A DNA stretch of 64,000 nt from Leptasterias polaris. Taxonomy: Eukaryota > Echinodermata > Asteroidea > Forcipulatida > Asteriidae. The notes below the pieces were generated by a model. It had not been told where the DNA came from and did not search any database. It saw nothing but the letters and a program-made list of their open reading frames with translations. The first letter of the stretch is position 1; each line of letters starts with the position of its first letter. A program made the translations under genes and the position numbers. The stretch covers positions 13,702,001-13,766,000 of the forward strand of contig JAZGTN010000009.1 of the NCBI GenBank assembly GCA_037783415.1, read 5' to 3'. Positions 48,967-60,876 of this stretch are shown piece after piece.

Positions 48967-49326
48967 CCTTTGGGAATTACTCTAAAAGTCGATGGCCATA
49001 AAAAACATACTTAAGAAGCACTACAGCTGTTGATATTGTAAAACTTTTTTGAGAAACGAATCCCTTCTAAGGAATGTGGTTTTAAAGGGGGTTAAAACAA
49101 ATCTGAGAAACGTTTTAATGCAGTAACGTTTCTCAGATTGTGTATTCCAACAACGGATTATTCTTCCTGCGAGGACATAACCGCTACAGATTTTCGGCTT
49201 TATCTCAAAAACACTAACACCTTTTTGAAATGACATTTACACTGAGGTCTGTTTTACTGTATATATATACACTATAGGATTAAACCAATCAAACGATTCA
49301 AAAACCAAAGGTACACTCTGCCTTTA
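48967..49326 (+). repeat. Dispersed repeat family C, copy 3
   Basis: Shares the internal hairpin (ATCTGAGAAACGT / ACGTTTCTCAGAT, 49101-49139), TTATCTCAAAAACACTAACA and a CTGCCTTTAAAT end with 32555-32959. Its left end is replaced by the junction with MITE G, which appears to have inserted there. Confidence 0.78.
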
Positions 49327-49429
49327 AATAACCGTAGGGCCAAATCGATATACAATGTACCATAGTAAAAAATATTGAACCAAATGCAATGAATACAGAT
49401 AGACCTTTATAAAAAGTTTACCCTATTAA

Positions 49430-49870
49430 TTGTCAAAGTAAAATGTTGTATCTTTGAAAACCCCACCGTAACCTTGAGCCCAATTCCCTTGATTAACTGC
49501 CATGAACACCGATCCCTTTTGTAAACGATAGTATCCCAGCAAGTCAACAGTATTATGGCAAGAGTAAGAGGTTGTGTCTTGGAAACACCTCGCCGTAACC
49601 TCTAGCCCAATTGCCTTAAACACCGATCCCGTATGCAAAGTATTATGGCCAGAGTAAGAGGTTGCGTCTTGGAAACATCTCACCGTAACCTCTAGCCCAA
49701 CTGCCATAAACACCAATCCCGTATGCAAACGATAATATCCCAGAATATCTCCATTATTGTGGCTAGAGTAAGAGGTTGTGTCTTGGAATCACCCCGCCGT
49801 AACCTCTAGCCCAATTCGCCCGCTTTTAATTGCCTTAAACACCGATCTCGTATGCAAACGATAATAGCTC
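49430..49870 (-). repeat. Tandem repeat, about four units of 90-126 bp
   Basis: Units share AGAGTAAGAGGTTG(T/C)GTCTT, GGAAACACCTCGCCGTAACC, TCTAGCCCAATT and AAACACCGATCCCGTATGCAA. Unit starts are near 49435 (diverged), 49561, 49651 and 49765; unequal lengths come from variable spacers. The minus strand stays open through part of the array (100 codons), as expected of a repeat, not a gene. Confidence 0.88.
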
Positions 49871-50118
49871 AGCATGTCATTGATATCGTAACGCAAGTCC
49901 CGATCTAAATGAAGACGGTTGATATACGAGACAATGAGTCATGGAACGTAAAAATGTAGATCGATTGAATATTAATATCATTGCCCATTTGTACTCAAGT
50001 GCGACTGTCTTAAAAATGTGAAGATTTACTGTTGCTAGTGGGTCGCCTACTCTCTTTGAACAAATATAAAGTACAATAATACAAAAAGTATTACATCGGT
50101 AATGCTTCGCTGTTACCT

Positions 50119-50311
50119 GGGCCCATTTTCATAGAGCTGCTTAAGCAGAAAATATTGCGTAACAACTGTCTGCTAAGCAGAAATGAGCAGGATACCAGTC
50201 ACAAATTGTACATGTGACATGGTAGTTTGGCTGGTAACCTTATTCTGGTTAGCGAAATTTTGTTGTGATAAGCTACTTTTTGTGCTTAAGCAGCTCTATG
50301 AAATTGGGCCC
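50119..50311. mobile_element. Palindromic MITE D, copy 2
   Basis: 193 bp. The left end GGGCCCATTTTCATAGAGCT then GCTTAAGCA is matched at the right by TGCTTAAGCAGCTCTATGAA then ATTGGGCCC, about 29 bp, nearly perfect. The interior matches 22369-22566 in inverted orientation (AGCAGGATACCAGTC, GGTAGTTTGGCTGGTAACCT). Confidence 0.9.
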
Positions 50312-50413
50312 AGTATATACGTACTCTATTTGAATCAAGATAAGGTACAACGCTCTTATTAGCATAAACACAAATGCGCTACGTTCTTTGAATGAATAAT
50401 GGTGCATTTTCAG

Positions 50414-50600
50414 TAAACCCTTGGTACTGGTAAAAGCTGGCTGGAAATGACCTCTTTCTCTAAAACAACATTACTTCAAAGGAAGGAGGTCTTTTCTAAC
50501 AATGCTTAATAATATCAAAAGCTCTCCAATGCTCTTAACCAACTTATATTTTATGGTCATTAACTTGTGGAGTTATTTCCAAAGGTGCACCTTGCCTTTA
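50414..50600 (+). repeat. Partial copy related to MITE B
   Basis: Contains ATGACCTCTTTCTCTAAAAC, ACATTACTTCAAAGG, TTCTAACAATGCTTAATAAT and an end GTGCACCTTGCCTTTAA, parallel to the right half of 45395-45768. The left inverted end is not seen. Confidence 0.65.
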
Positions 50601-53600
50601 AGCCAAATATTACCGGTTTATTAAATTACTTGCAAATCTTAAGATGGCTCAACGTCAAATATGTCTTCCCTCGAAATGAGTGATCCCAGAAAATAGACTG
50701 GTACCTGCTTCGTATGAAGAAATCGTTGATGTGATCACGGCCTGTTGTGCAGGGCGTTCGACAGGCACGCTGTGCAATGACGTTTCTTTATTGGCATGAC
50801 TCCTGACAATATTTAACCATCCCCCGTGCACGCCAGTATCTGTCTCCACGACATTTTACACCGTGGACTGGCCCCGACGGAGATGTAATTTCAGTATCTT
50901 GTCCCAATCAGTTAATTAGACAAAATAAAGTCTTTTTCAATAAAGGCATGCACCGTGTTCTTGTCAATCACGGCTGACAAAATGCGGTCTTTAATTAAAA
51001 CACCGCGATCTCCAGGGTTTTGTCGTGCCTCGTCATTTTCATTCTCTGTTTGTGTACAGCTCAACAGGGTATGCGCATGGGTAGCTTTCAACGTTTTAAA
51101 AATACCCGCGTTGGGTTAAATAACAGATACGCCAGTTACTCCTAATGCAATGTTAGTGCGGGGCTAATAAGGGGTATTTTTAGGCTGTCGATTATGAACA
51201 ATTTTGTGCCTTGACTATACGCTTCACCGCAGCCATTGTTATTGAAGAGGCAGAAGCTAGACCTAATACACTTCAATGCATAGATAAACACTCTGGTGCA
51301 AGCATTGTCCGTTTTAGGGTTTAAGAATAAAGAGAGTAGAGGGGTTAATTAATTTTCACTGTCCAGTTCGACAAGTTCGGTTCTGCCAATATTCTAATTA
51401 TCTTGTTACTGTTTACTTTGGAGCTGACACACAAAGTTTTTATCAATTGTGTTCGTGGTAAATTTCTTGAAGAAGAAAGAAGAAAAGAAAACACACAAAA
51501 ACAAGCCAAGGCAAGAACAAAATTGAACACAAATTTAATTGGGAAAAAATATATACGAACAAACAAACAGACAAACAATCAATCAATCAAACAAACAGAC
51601 AATCAATCAATCAAACAAACAAACAAACAAACACCCCAACATTCAAAATATCCCCCCAAATAGCAAACCTTTGCTGGCTTAAAGTTCAATTGCAAAAGGT
51701 ACTTTAAGAAAGAAAACCTAATAGTGTGGTTTGCATTGAAATATTAAATGTATGTTTTGACACTTCATACTTTTGAAAACTCTTTAAATGAAGAATTTAA
51801 ACTTCCATTATTTTGTGGTTTAAGCCAAAACGTTGATGATGAAAGATATAAAATAGACAATAAGATCCATTGAACTGAACAATCATGGTAATCTCTTCTC
51901 AAAAACTGTACGCCTGTTCTGTTCCAAAAAGAGGTTTGGGATAATCGCGACGTTTCGAACACTACTCCAATGGTCTTCAGTTTTATTTTGAACGGTGGAG
52001 ACACACGTGGCACCGTTCGTAAAACTTCACATCCCTCTTTGGGCTGCCTTTGTCCCTGAGTATTATATTTTACCCTCTGATACACCTGATGAAATGGACC
52101 TATTATATATAGTAAGTTGTACCAAGGATTATGATCATGGTGTTCTTGAAAATGTGGGGGGAAACGTATTGCTTCAGTTTCAATAAATACTGGGCCACCG
52201 TTGTCCAGGGGCAAGTTGATGTTCACACGTGCTGGCGATAAACGATTGCACGCGGCAGGCCGCTGCGGCAGGGCAAGAGCCAGCCAAATCAAACACCGAA
52301 CAAAACAAAACAAAATGATAATAAAAAGGGGAATAAAAGGGTGCTGGCTCTTTATACGAGAGTTTTTAACCGGGTGGATTTGCATGTTATTACCCCGTGA
52401 TTGTTTTCCATTCTCTACCCGTACCTCGTCAAGCTATGTCTTCGCCGACTTCCCCGCCGGACTTTATCTTTCTTCTTCTTTTTTCTGCTGCTATTTTTTT
52501 CTTTTCATTTCATGGCAAGAATATTGGCCATTGCATTTACTCCCGAGAAGGCAATGGAGCTCCGTGTGTATGCCCACATATTCTGTTTCAATTGATCTCT
52601 TCCCCATAGTGATCCATCACCACTCACCCTTTTTTTTATTACAAAAAAAAAATCAAGTCAAATGCTTTTCATACACTGAGCATCTTTGAGAAAGAAAGAG
52701 GGAAAAAAGAGTCCCAGGGCTACGGGCCTACTCGAACCGAGAAATCACTGCGACGAGCGCATTATTAAGTCCTCACCACGCGCTCTGTATTACCCGCGGA
52801 TATAGAAGTTGGCCCTGGCGTGGTCTGCCGCGATATCAACCTCTCTTGCTGAATATTCAGCGTGCAGCTCACATTTCGGGCGAAACACGGAGAGAAGAAG
52901 ACAGGGAGAGAAAAGATAGAGGTATAGGAAAAGAGAATCAGCGCCAGGGAAAAAAAGGGCCCGTGTATAAATAAGACGTCAGTGTAGACTTGGGGACTCT
53001 GGCTCGGTTGATGGATGAGACACAAATTACCATGCGCTGAAGAACATTTAGTGCCATAAAAGCAAGGATTTATTCGCCTCTATGGGGAGACTCTGTGAAT
53101 ATATTTTGCAGTGGGATGAAGTAAGGAAAACAATTAATGCAATGTTTTTTGTGATGTTTTTTTTTTGCGATGCCTGGGGTTGAATTTTGTAATCCTGAGT
53201 CAAACAAAAAACAAGAAGTAGAGTTCGTGTCAACATTAAAATAAAAACACTGTTATTAATTTCATAAGAAATCCAGCAAAACGTCATGTGCATCCCGCCA
53301 AAGACAAGGAACAGGTGCCTAAAAATAATCACAGAAATTTCAATCAGCTTATCTGCAATTGCGTTGAACTGCACACTAAAGTCTAGGAGCTAGACATTCT
53401 TGATTCGTTTTATTGATGACTTGCGTTTATTAAACTCATTATTTTAAGGTAGTGTGGTTTAGAATATATTGTAGGCCTATTTATGTATTTAAAAAAAATG
53501 GAATGCATTTCCTCATTGTTGCTGTAAGATAACTATCATTCATTGAGCGCGCTTGTGAAGAATCCTTGAAAATTTAGGTAAATAATTTACCGGATAAGGT

Positions 53601-53679
53601 TGCCTGATAAATTGATTGTTTGTAAATTAGTGAAGTGAACAAAAACATAATTGAAAAAGTGTAAAGGAATCGCCGTAAC

Positions 53680-53900
53680 GTGACGCTCATTCTCAACCAA
53701 GGGGGTAATAAACACGCGCGCTGATCTTATCCTAATTTTTGTCATCGGAAAGGTTGGCGACCAAAATCAAGCGGCAGATTCTTCAACGCGATAGGATATT
53801 GGCAAACGTGGAGCCTTTAAGACGATGTGTGTGTGCAATCTTTGATTTGAGCTGAGCCTAATTGATTGTTAAGCGGCCGTGACATGGAAAGGCGCAAGAA
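53680..53900. other. Candidate conserved non-coding element
   Basis: Unique sequence of mixed composition with GATA-type cores (CTGATCTTATCC near 53723; GCGATAGGATATT near 53790) and GCGGCCGTGACATGG near 53873. No ORF or repeat signature. In echinoderm embryos erg works in the mesoderm network with other regulators (established), so a GATA-bearing intronic enhancer is plausible but unproven. Confidence 0.25.
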
Positions 53901-55299
53901 AATGCCATGGCTTTGATCGACTGCCCGATTTATGATATGCAAAACGGTCTATATTTCATCTGAACATACGCTAAACGGATGTGCTTCTCACTGCCGCATA
54001 AAAAGTCGATTATGTCACAGTACTCACATTGAAATTTGAGCACGTGGTCATTCGATACCTTTTCCCTCCGAATTGCTCTCTGAAAACATTTACGTCATCG
54101 CCAGAAAAACACCTTGTCTAACCGCTATAATAATGTGTACGAAGTGGAATAAGATAGATAGAGCTGAATGGTACTTGTTCCATCTCTAGTTTGTTTTAAC
54201 AAATTACAATATTTTAATATACATAGCCAGATACAATGCTGGTCATTTAACGCAAGTGACGTTAAATTACAATGTGCAACGATGAAGGATAACAATTACG
54301 TTAACTGACAGCATTTTTAATATTATCCCTTCAATTTGCAACAAAGGCTGCTGTCTACCTTTGATACTTTTAATTGACATTGACTGTGGATATTTCGTTG
54401 AGGGCGTGCCCCAAGATATAATAAGAACATTTCTTATCTCCACCCAAATGTCATACCTTTGTTTTTGTAACTGTGACAGGTAGTCATTGTCTGTGGTTCA
54501 TTCGTGTATGCGATTGGCGACTGCCATTGTTGTGCTTTTTAAAACCAGGTGGATATCACCTATGGGCGAGCGTGTTGTGCCGGACGAGACGCCATCTATG
54601 TCCATTTTATGGCTAACTGTCATCTTATTGTTGTCCAGTGACAGCTCCAAGACTGTGCCTTTAAGCATTTACGTCAAGTCTATTACAATTGACACTTACC
54701 TTCTCTTGGCGTTCGTGCTTGAAGAAGCAACTCAATTTATTTTCGCTGGCAGCAGAAATAAGTGGAATTTGCAAACTTCAAATTGCTGTAAAATTTAGAG
54801 TATCACATCTTCGTTGCCGTGGTAATTGAAAGAATAGTGTATTTCTTTTCACGAAAACATTATTGTGGACATTTTTTTCCTTGTAATTTTTTGAACATTT
54901 TGCCAAATACTGTATGTTCCCATTTTTCAATCCGGAAATTGAAAAACACTTTTTGAAAGGTTTTCCAAAAACATCAGCTACTGAAAAAAAATAAAACAAC
55001 AACAACAATAACAATAACGTACGGACCGATATTGAAAATATTTCACTTTTAATGTACATGTCCATAAACACCTAATGTAATAAATACTCCATTGAATAAA
55101 AAACTAATTATTTGATGTTTCTAACATTAAATGAATAAGCTAGCAGTCGAAGCTATGGTTTGTCATTGCATGCAGGTCTACATTTGGCACAAGCGTTGGG
55201 AACAAGTCGGCATATTTGAGTTGACACAAGTCATAAGGTCAGATCATAATGCCAACAAAAGGTCGCCATTGTTATTTTTTTATTTATTGATTGATCGTA

Positions 55300-56850
55300 T
55301 GACATTTTTGGAGGGGAGGCAGGCCCTTCCGTACCGGCGTAGCACACGTGCCGTCGAAATGACCGCGAACCGGGGCAATCATCTCCCTCTCATCTCACCG
55401 GGCTGTTTGGGACTTCCTCACGGTTGCTCGCACGCCAATGGGCCGGGTTCCTCCGGACGTTGGTCTTCACGTTGCTGAAATGATACCATAGATCTATCCC
55501 ACAGTCTGATGACTACCACTTCTTGCAGGAGGGACTAAAAAAAAAAAATATAATAAAAACATAACAAACGAAAGGGTGGACAACATCGGTGGTTGAGACT
55601 GCACCGATTTACATCACAAGAGGCACGGGGGAACGGAGTCTCGCACGCGGCCAAACAAGATCGCTGACTTGACCATAGACTCAGTTAGAGTTTTCTAATG
55701 CATGCCCGGAGCACACGAGCCTCTGCAAGTACCCTTCGCCCAGTCTCTCTCTGTGTTTTCCATCCATCTCGGGTTTTTTTTTCACCCGCTGATTTCATTG
55801 CCCGTGATAGAGACACTTGATTGGCTCTTATTCTCATCTCTATTCATGCGACTTACGTGCTCTTCGCAGCCATTAAGGCCAACAAACCAATAAGCGCTGA
55901 CTGCTGTTGCTAGGCCGCCAGGCTAGAACCCGTCACATCACCGGCTATAGGCGAACGATGCTGGGGCTTTTTTTCCCTTCTTCTTCACCCTTTTAGTAGA
56001 CTCGCATCGTATACGTAGTACATGCCCACCAAAAACAAATCACTAACAATGAATCCCAAGCAAAATATTTGATAAATCACAGTCGGACCGTGATAGTGAT
56101 GGTTGCTGTGTGCAAGTCGTGAGGACTGGATGTCGTCTGCTCCCGTGTGCTGCCAACGAAATTTCCACTTCTAATTTTGGCGCGTTTCCCCGCATTTCGT
56201 CTGCACCGTACTGCGTGTGTGTTTACATGCATGTTTTCAAAAGTCGACGAGTTGGGTTTTGTTTTTAAACCGCGGTCGTGTGTGCTGGCCCTCTCAAAGT
56301 CAGGATCTTGTGTGGAAATTACCGCTGTGGGTCATTAAAGTCGCAATTGTGGAGCTGCAGCGAGAAAAATACGCTGCGCTGGCGGACAAAATTGGCGGGA
56401 AGAGGTGGTCGCCAGGGCATCATCATTCCTATCCACATCACTACGACACATCCGCCCAGATGTTTCTAACGGGTAATTCCACAAAATTATTATTGTTGTT
56501 TATTTCTCTTTCATTCTAGCCTGTTCTAACCATAAACAAACTCCCTCCAATTAATTGAATGCACGTCAATTAACTGGGGTTTTATTTTTAGCGGGAGGAG
56601 AAATCCCGCCACTTATCTCGTCCTCGCAATCGCATCGCAGATTGGGAGGAAGGAAGGAAGGAAGGAAGGATGTCTACAACTCCATGCATCTGAAGGGTTC
56701 CCTCTTCCCCGCTCATTTATTTACCGCCGCACAGTCGGCTCTTCACCGAGCACCGCACGGTATCTCAGACCGTGTCGCTCGCCACTTCTTACCCGTCCGG
56801 ACTTAGCTGCAGAAGGCGAGAGCTCGTCTTCGCTCCTTTGGATTTGTCAT
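55300..56850. other. GC-richer region upstream of the last visible exon
   Basis: About 1.5 kb of mostly non-repetitive sequence ending about 100 bp before the acceptor at 56945. It includes an (GGAA)n array at 56646-56671 and several CpG-rich stretches (ACCGGGCTGTTTGGGACTTC near 55398; CGCCGCACAGTCGGCTCTTC near 56725). ORFs of up to 115 codons are not convincing. Candidate regulatory region. Confidence 0.3.
56646..56671 (+). repeat. (GGAA)n microsatellite
   Basis: About six tandem GGAA units. GGAA is the core DNA site of ETS proteins, and tandem GGAA arrays are bound by FLI1/ERG-type ETS domains in other settings (established). It lies about 275 bp upstream of the exon at 56946. Confidence 0.95.
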
Positions 56851-56945
56851 TTTTATTTTTTGTGTACAATAAGATCCCCCAATGGGGTTTCGGTAACTAC
56901 GGACGACGCTAAATGCCAACTTATTTCTTTCGATGTTTGTTGTAG

Positions 56946-57023
56946 AGCCATCGTGTGCTGAGTCGCTGGTGAGGGGGAGGCAGAATAGCTGGGCTACATC
57001 GGTGCCTGTGTCATCGTCAAAGG
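56946..57023 (+). CDS. erg: erg linker exon (78 nt) before the ETS-domain region
   Basis: Completes GAG (Glu) and encodes EPSCAESLVRGRQNSW then ATSVPVSSSK, leaving G. It corresponds to the vertebrate ERG segment that follows the 72-nt exon (EPPRRSAWTGHGHPTPQSKA): the R-x-x-x-W core and the Ser/Lys end align. The acceptor is ATGTTTGTTGTAG (AG 56944-56945); using the next AG, 2 bp on, would break the frame. The donor is AAAGG|GTAAGT. Phase 1 at both ends. It is separated from the previous exon by 34.2 kb and is the last erg exon seen. The ETS DNA-binding domain should follow beyond 64000. Confidence 0.8.
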
Positions 57024-57987
57024 GTAAGTTCAGAAGCATTACTTTTAGTAAGATGGCCAAGTTGCTAATGTTTCACTTTTCTATAAACTGTCAACCAATA
57101 TTGCCTTTTCTTCCGTAAGGTATTAAAATACTAGTTCAAGAAGAAAATTTATTTTAGGGAGGCTCAAGTTCCATCTTTAAGGATGAGAACATTTCTTTGC
57201 AGATATTGGTAGCTATTATTATTAGTATGACTGCATTAGAGTTGTTGTTTTTTCTACAAAATATTTACCAAACAATTTGTTTGACATTCATACGTAGATT
57301 TCAATTGAACGGTAGCAAAACTAAAACTGTTGAAATTGAAAATCGGTCTGAGTGACCAAATACCACCGTTCGTCTCTTAATCAATGCTTACACTTAGCAA
57401 ACTGTGTATTTTTATTTTATATATATATATATTTTTAACGCGTATAAAATTGCATCAAAGTGGCAAATCTTGCTGCATAATATATGCGATAATTTAACAC
57501 AAATACATATATGTACCTTTTGTATAAATTCAACTCTATACATGTTTGATATGTATATAAATAAGCTATATGAAACTAAACTCGTCTCTTCTCATCAGCG
57601 GGAGAAAAAAAAAACCAGCGGAATTGTAGAGTTGCTGTACGAAAATGTGTATTTATCAACATGACATTATACCAGTTTAAATTAATATAATGCTATTTCA
57701 AATACTGCCCAACCAGTATTTGAGACTAAACCTTATAATCAAATGCTGCACACTATAGTTTGGTATCCTTTGAACAAGTTCAATCCGATTTCAGCGACTC
57801 GACTTCATGTTTCCACCTGGCCAAGCTAATAATATTGAGGACACTTTAATTACATACTGAGAGCTTTGGATCATCCCAGATATTATTCAATTATTAAATC
57901 ATAGCGCAGCCTTTTCGTTGCTTTCGCGGTTAGATCAGTGGCATAAACCAAATCAGGAATTGTGGAATTATATCAATTAGCAAGTCA

Positions 57988-58135
57988 GGGCTCGATTTCA
58001 CAAAGAGTTAAGATTGATCGTAACTGCAAATCCATCGCAGTTGCTTAGCAAAGAGTGATGTCACAATACAAATCACTATGGTGATACTGATAACTCATCA
58101 TAAGATGAATCTTAGTGCTTTGTGAAATCGACCCC
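57988..58135. mobile_element. Small palindromic MITE E
   Basis: About 148 bp with 18-bp inverted ends, GGGCTCGATTTCACAAAG and CTTTGTGAAATCGACCCC (one mismatch). The ends resemble those of MITE D (GGGCCCAATTTCA) in style. The interior has TTAAGATTGATCGTAACTGC and GATGAATCTTAG. Confidence 0.85.
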
Positions 58136-60188
58136 AGGACTGTGGTCCCTTTGTGTGGAATTATATCACTTGCATCATTATGCCTTTTCATATAGAACCA
58201 GGCAGAGGAATAGTAACTATCGCCCTTGATCTTTAATTTCAAAACCTCCACACAGGTTTCAGATAACATTTCAGAAGAAAAAAACATTATTGGTTACAAT
58301 TAATTAATAACAATAACTGCAGTATAACACAAAAATGCACACAGGTTCACAAACATCTTTCAGAAGAAAACAGCAATAATAGTAGCATTTACTCAATAGT
58401 TATACTTATAATAGCAACAACAAAATGCCTGGTTGTGGGTCACGTGGTAGTGATGGACCAATGGGCGTTGCTCTTCTTTATTTTCACGATGAGGTATTTC
58501 ATTAGGCTCTCTCGATTTAATCTGAAAGTGATCTTGGCTGTTAGATTGACTCGTAGTTGACACGGTAGCTCTTGTCAATATTATGCACAGGATTTGGTTT
58601 CGTTCTGATATTTCGTTAAGGATTTCTCTCGCAAGTTAATATCTCCCTATATCACTGGTAAGAAAAGAAAAAAGAAAAACAAGCTTTGTGGACTTCTAGG
58701 TCTATATTGAAAATAATAATACTGACTAAGTTGTGATAACTTTTGGACTGTAGTCACTTGTGTTGTTTCCTAATATTGATTCTTGACTGTGTACATTTAA
58801 CGGGGGAAATGGAAAGAGAAAATTGCATGTCAATGTGGGTCAACAGAAAATGATATTGGATAATTTAGACCACCAGTTGATCTGTTGGTATTTTGGCTCA
58901 GTGGTAACTGCCAACATTTGCCTGATCCATTACCGACGACCTAGAATTGTCCTTTCATTTACTCAAAATAAGCGAAACCATTTCACTGAGTGTCTTTCTT
59001 TGGAAGATTGAGCCCACCCCAAACCAAACCGAAGTACCGAAATCACTGCAAAACCACGATTCAAACAATATCCGCTAAATCACCGAGCAACTGCCATCAT
59101 GCAGACTGAAAAATAATGCATAAATCTCGGCATTGGGATTGCCCCCCATGTCCCGCCCACCCCTCTTGACTTTGACGTTGTATCCTTTATGTTCTATGAT
59201 CAACCTGAGTGAATCACATTTTGTTTTTGTTGAATATGCACTTGGTCCTTTATTGGATCGAAATTCCATGTTTACGTTCATTTCCCGTAGCTTTTGCAGG
59301 TCAAGAAAATGGCTAATAATTACTTTTAAAGTATGTATCGATTGGAGCTATAGGAAAGCGTGTTGGGAGAGTGGAATATGCATGGAATATTTTTCATTAC
59401 GTCATCGTCTTTTGTTTAAAAAGGTCGAGTTAATTAGAGCTGTACGGATTGCTTTTAATTGGACAACTCGAAGGCTGCTATGTGTAATAAAGGGAAACAA
59501 ACCGAGCGCGGTTTTTAATAAAGAAGACTTAAATAACATCGTTTAATGACTACGTAAGCCGTGCACTCAAATGTCATTTCTTGTGTATGCTTCAGCACTA
59601 CTTGAAGACGAAGTATAGGGTTGGTAATGAAATAGCAGTTAATTATTTTCAATCTGAAATTTGTGGATGAACCAATTTAAAATGGGTTGGGAAATCATTG
59701 ATTTGGTATTGTTTATTGTAAGATGGCTTGCTATGGGACTTTGTGTAAAACGAAGAACGCTCTCCTGCGGTGATGGGTTAAGCGCCTGTGTGCGGTACAA
59801 CGTGGGTAGAGTGGTGTTGAGTTTAACACTTTGTTGATTTAAACCGGGGGGCGGTGGGGGGAACACAACAAGGGGGATAAGACCTGACAATGCTCATAGC
59901 GGAGACAAGATTACTGCAAATTTGTATGGCTACTTACGAAAGAATACGTTTGAATTGGACAACTCGAAGGCTGAATTCTGCTTATCATCTTGTGTCAAGT
60001 CATAGAATAAACAATGAATTTCGGAAAGCCTGCCATTTCCTTATTAATTTAAACTGGAAATTATTTCACTTGTTTAAATATGACAACTTTATTTGCAGTG
60101 ATCGCTTTATGTCATCATGTGCTACGCGTTAAATGCCTTGGAATAATTGGAATAAATGTACGCTGCTGGTGCTTCTGCTTTGCTTAAG

Positions 60189-60360
60189 CTCTCTTTGAAT
60201 CAAGACAAGGTACAACATTGGTTAAGTTGGCGAAACGGCTGTAGGAGTGAAAAGCATACTCACTCTCTTTGAATAAAGATAAGGTACAACATTGGTTAAG
60301 TTGGCGAAACGGCTGTATCGAAAATTATGCTTTACTCTCTTTGAATCAACACTGGCAGTA
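60189..60360 (+). repeat. Tandem repeat, 73-bp unit, about 2.3 copies
   Basis: Units start with CTCTCTTTGAATCAAGA at 60189, 60263 and 60335 (partial), followed by AAGGTACAACATTGGTTAAG and TTGGCGAAACGGCTGTA. A single related segment (TTTGAATCAAGATAAGGTAC AAC, about 50329-50351) lies in the previous intron. Confidence 0.88.
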
Positions 60361-60818
60361 TTTTCAAAACTGCCTTGAATAATATGACTGTTCTTTTGAA
60401 TCACTATACGGTAAGACATTAAGTATGCTATGGTAATTGTTTTCACTCTTATTAGTTAACTCGCTATCTCGGAGTCAGTACTAAGGTATGACATCGGTAA
60501 ATTTAAGGGGGAAATAAAAACAAAACCGAAAACTCATTGCATACTCGCTTCGAAAACGCTCTTAATTTAGACGCTGCTTTATACTTTTGGGTGTTTTGAT
60601 TACATCATCGTTCCCCTTAGAACATTCTTGCTCACATCATTCCCCAAGAAATCAATCCCGCACCCTAATTAAAAAAATTGAAATCTGATATTTAAAAACA
60701 GAAAAATGCTCTGGGCTCACATTTAACAGTCATTTAATTAGGACGTATTGTAGATTTATCGTGGACCCAGCACCGCCTCAGACTAACGAGGAGACACAAG
60801 CGTCATGGCTATTACCCT

Positions 60819-60837
60819 CCCCCCCCCCCCCCCCCCC
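60819..60837 (-). repeat. Poly-C tract (19 C)
   Basis: Nineteen consecutive C, 40 bp upstream of a SINE head. Seen directly. Confidence 0.95.
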
Positions 60838-60876
60838 ACCTCACCCAGTGCAGTCAAACAGCATAATATGTGGAAT

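Larger units (their letters stand above)
22717..56945 (+). other. erg: erg intron (34.2 kb)
   Basis: Phase 1 at both ends, and the flanking exons match consecutive ERG segments, so no exon need be missing, though an extra small one could be hidden. Repeats are listed separately. Repeat-poor, GC-richer stretches at 24.2-25.1, 28.4-29.3, 36.6-37.0, 44.5-45.1, 47.5-47.8, 52.7-53.0, 53.7-53.9 and 55.3-56.9 kb are candidate regulatory islands. About 39.2-41.3, 42.9-43.2, 45.8-47.4 and 54.1-55.2 kb are AT-rich with nothing I can name. 41.35-42.25 kb is a block of different composition that could be a decayed retroelement. The longest ORF (206 codons, minus, 51765-52385) overlaps a repeat motif and resembles no family. 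Confidence 0.8.

Noticed and set aside
51765..52385. 206-codon minus-strand ORF, the longest in the window
   Set aside because: It resembles no known family, has no splice or promoter context, and includes the common CGACGTTTCGAAC repeat motif (51949-51961).
59299..59331. Possible extra erg exon (acceptor CTTTTGCAG, donor GTATGT)
   Set aside because: In the phase required by the preceding exon it meets a stop after five codons.
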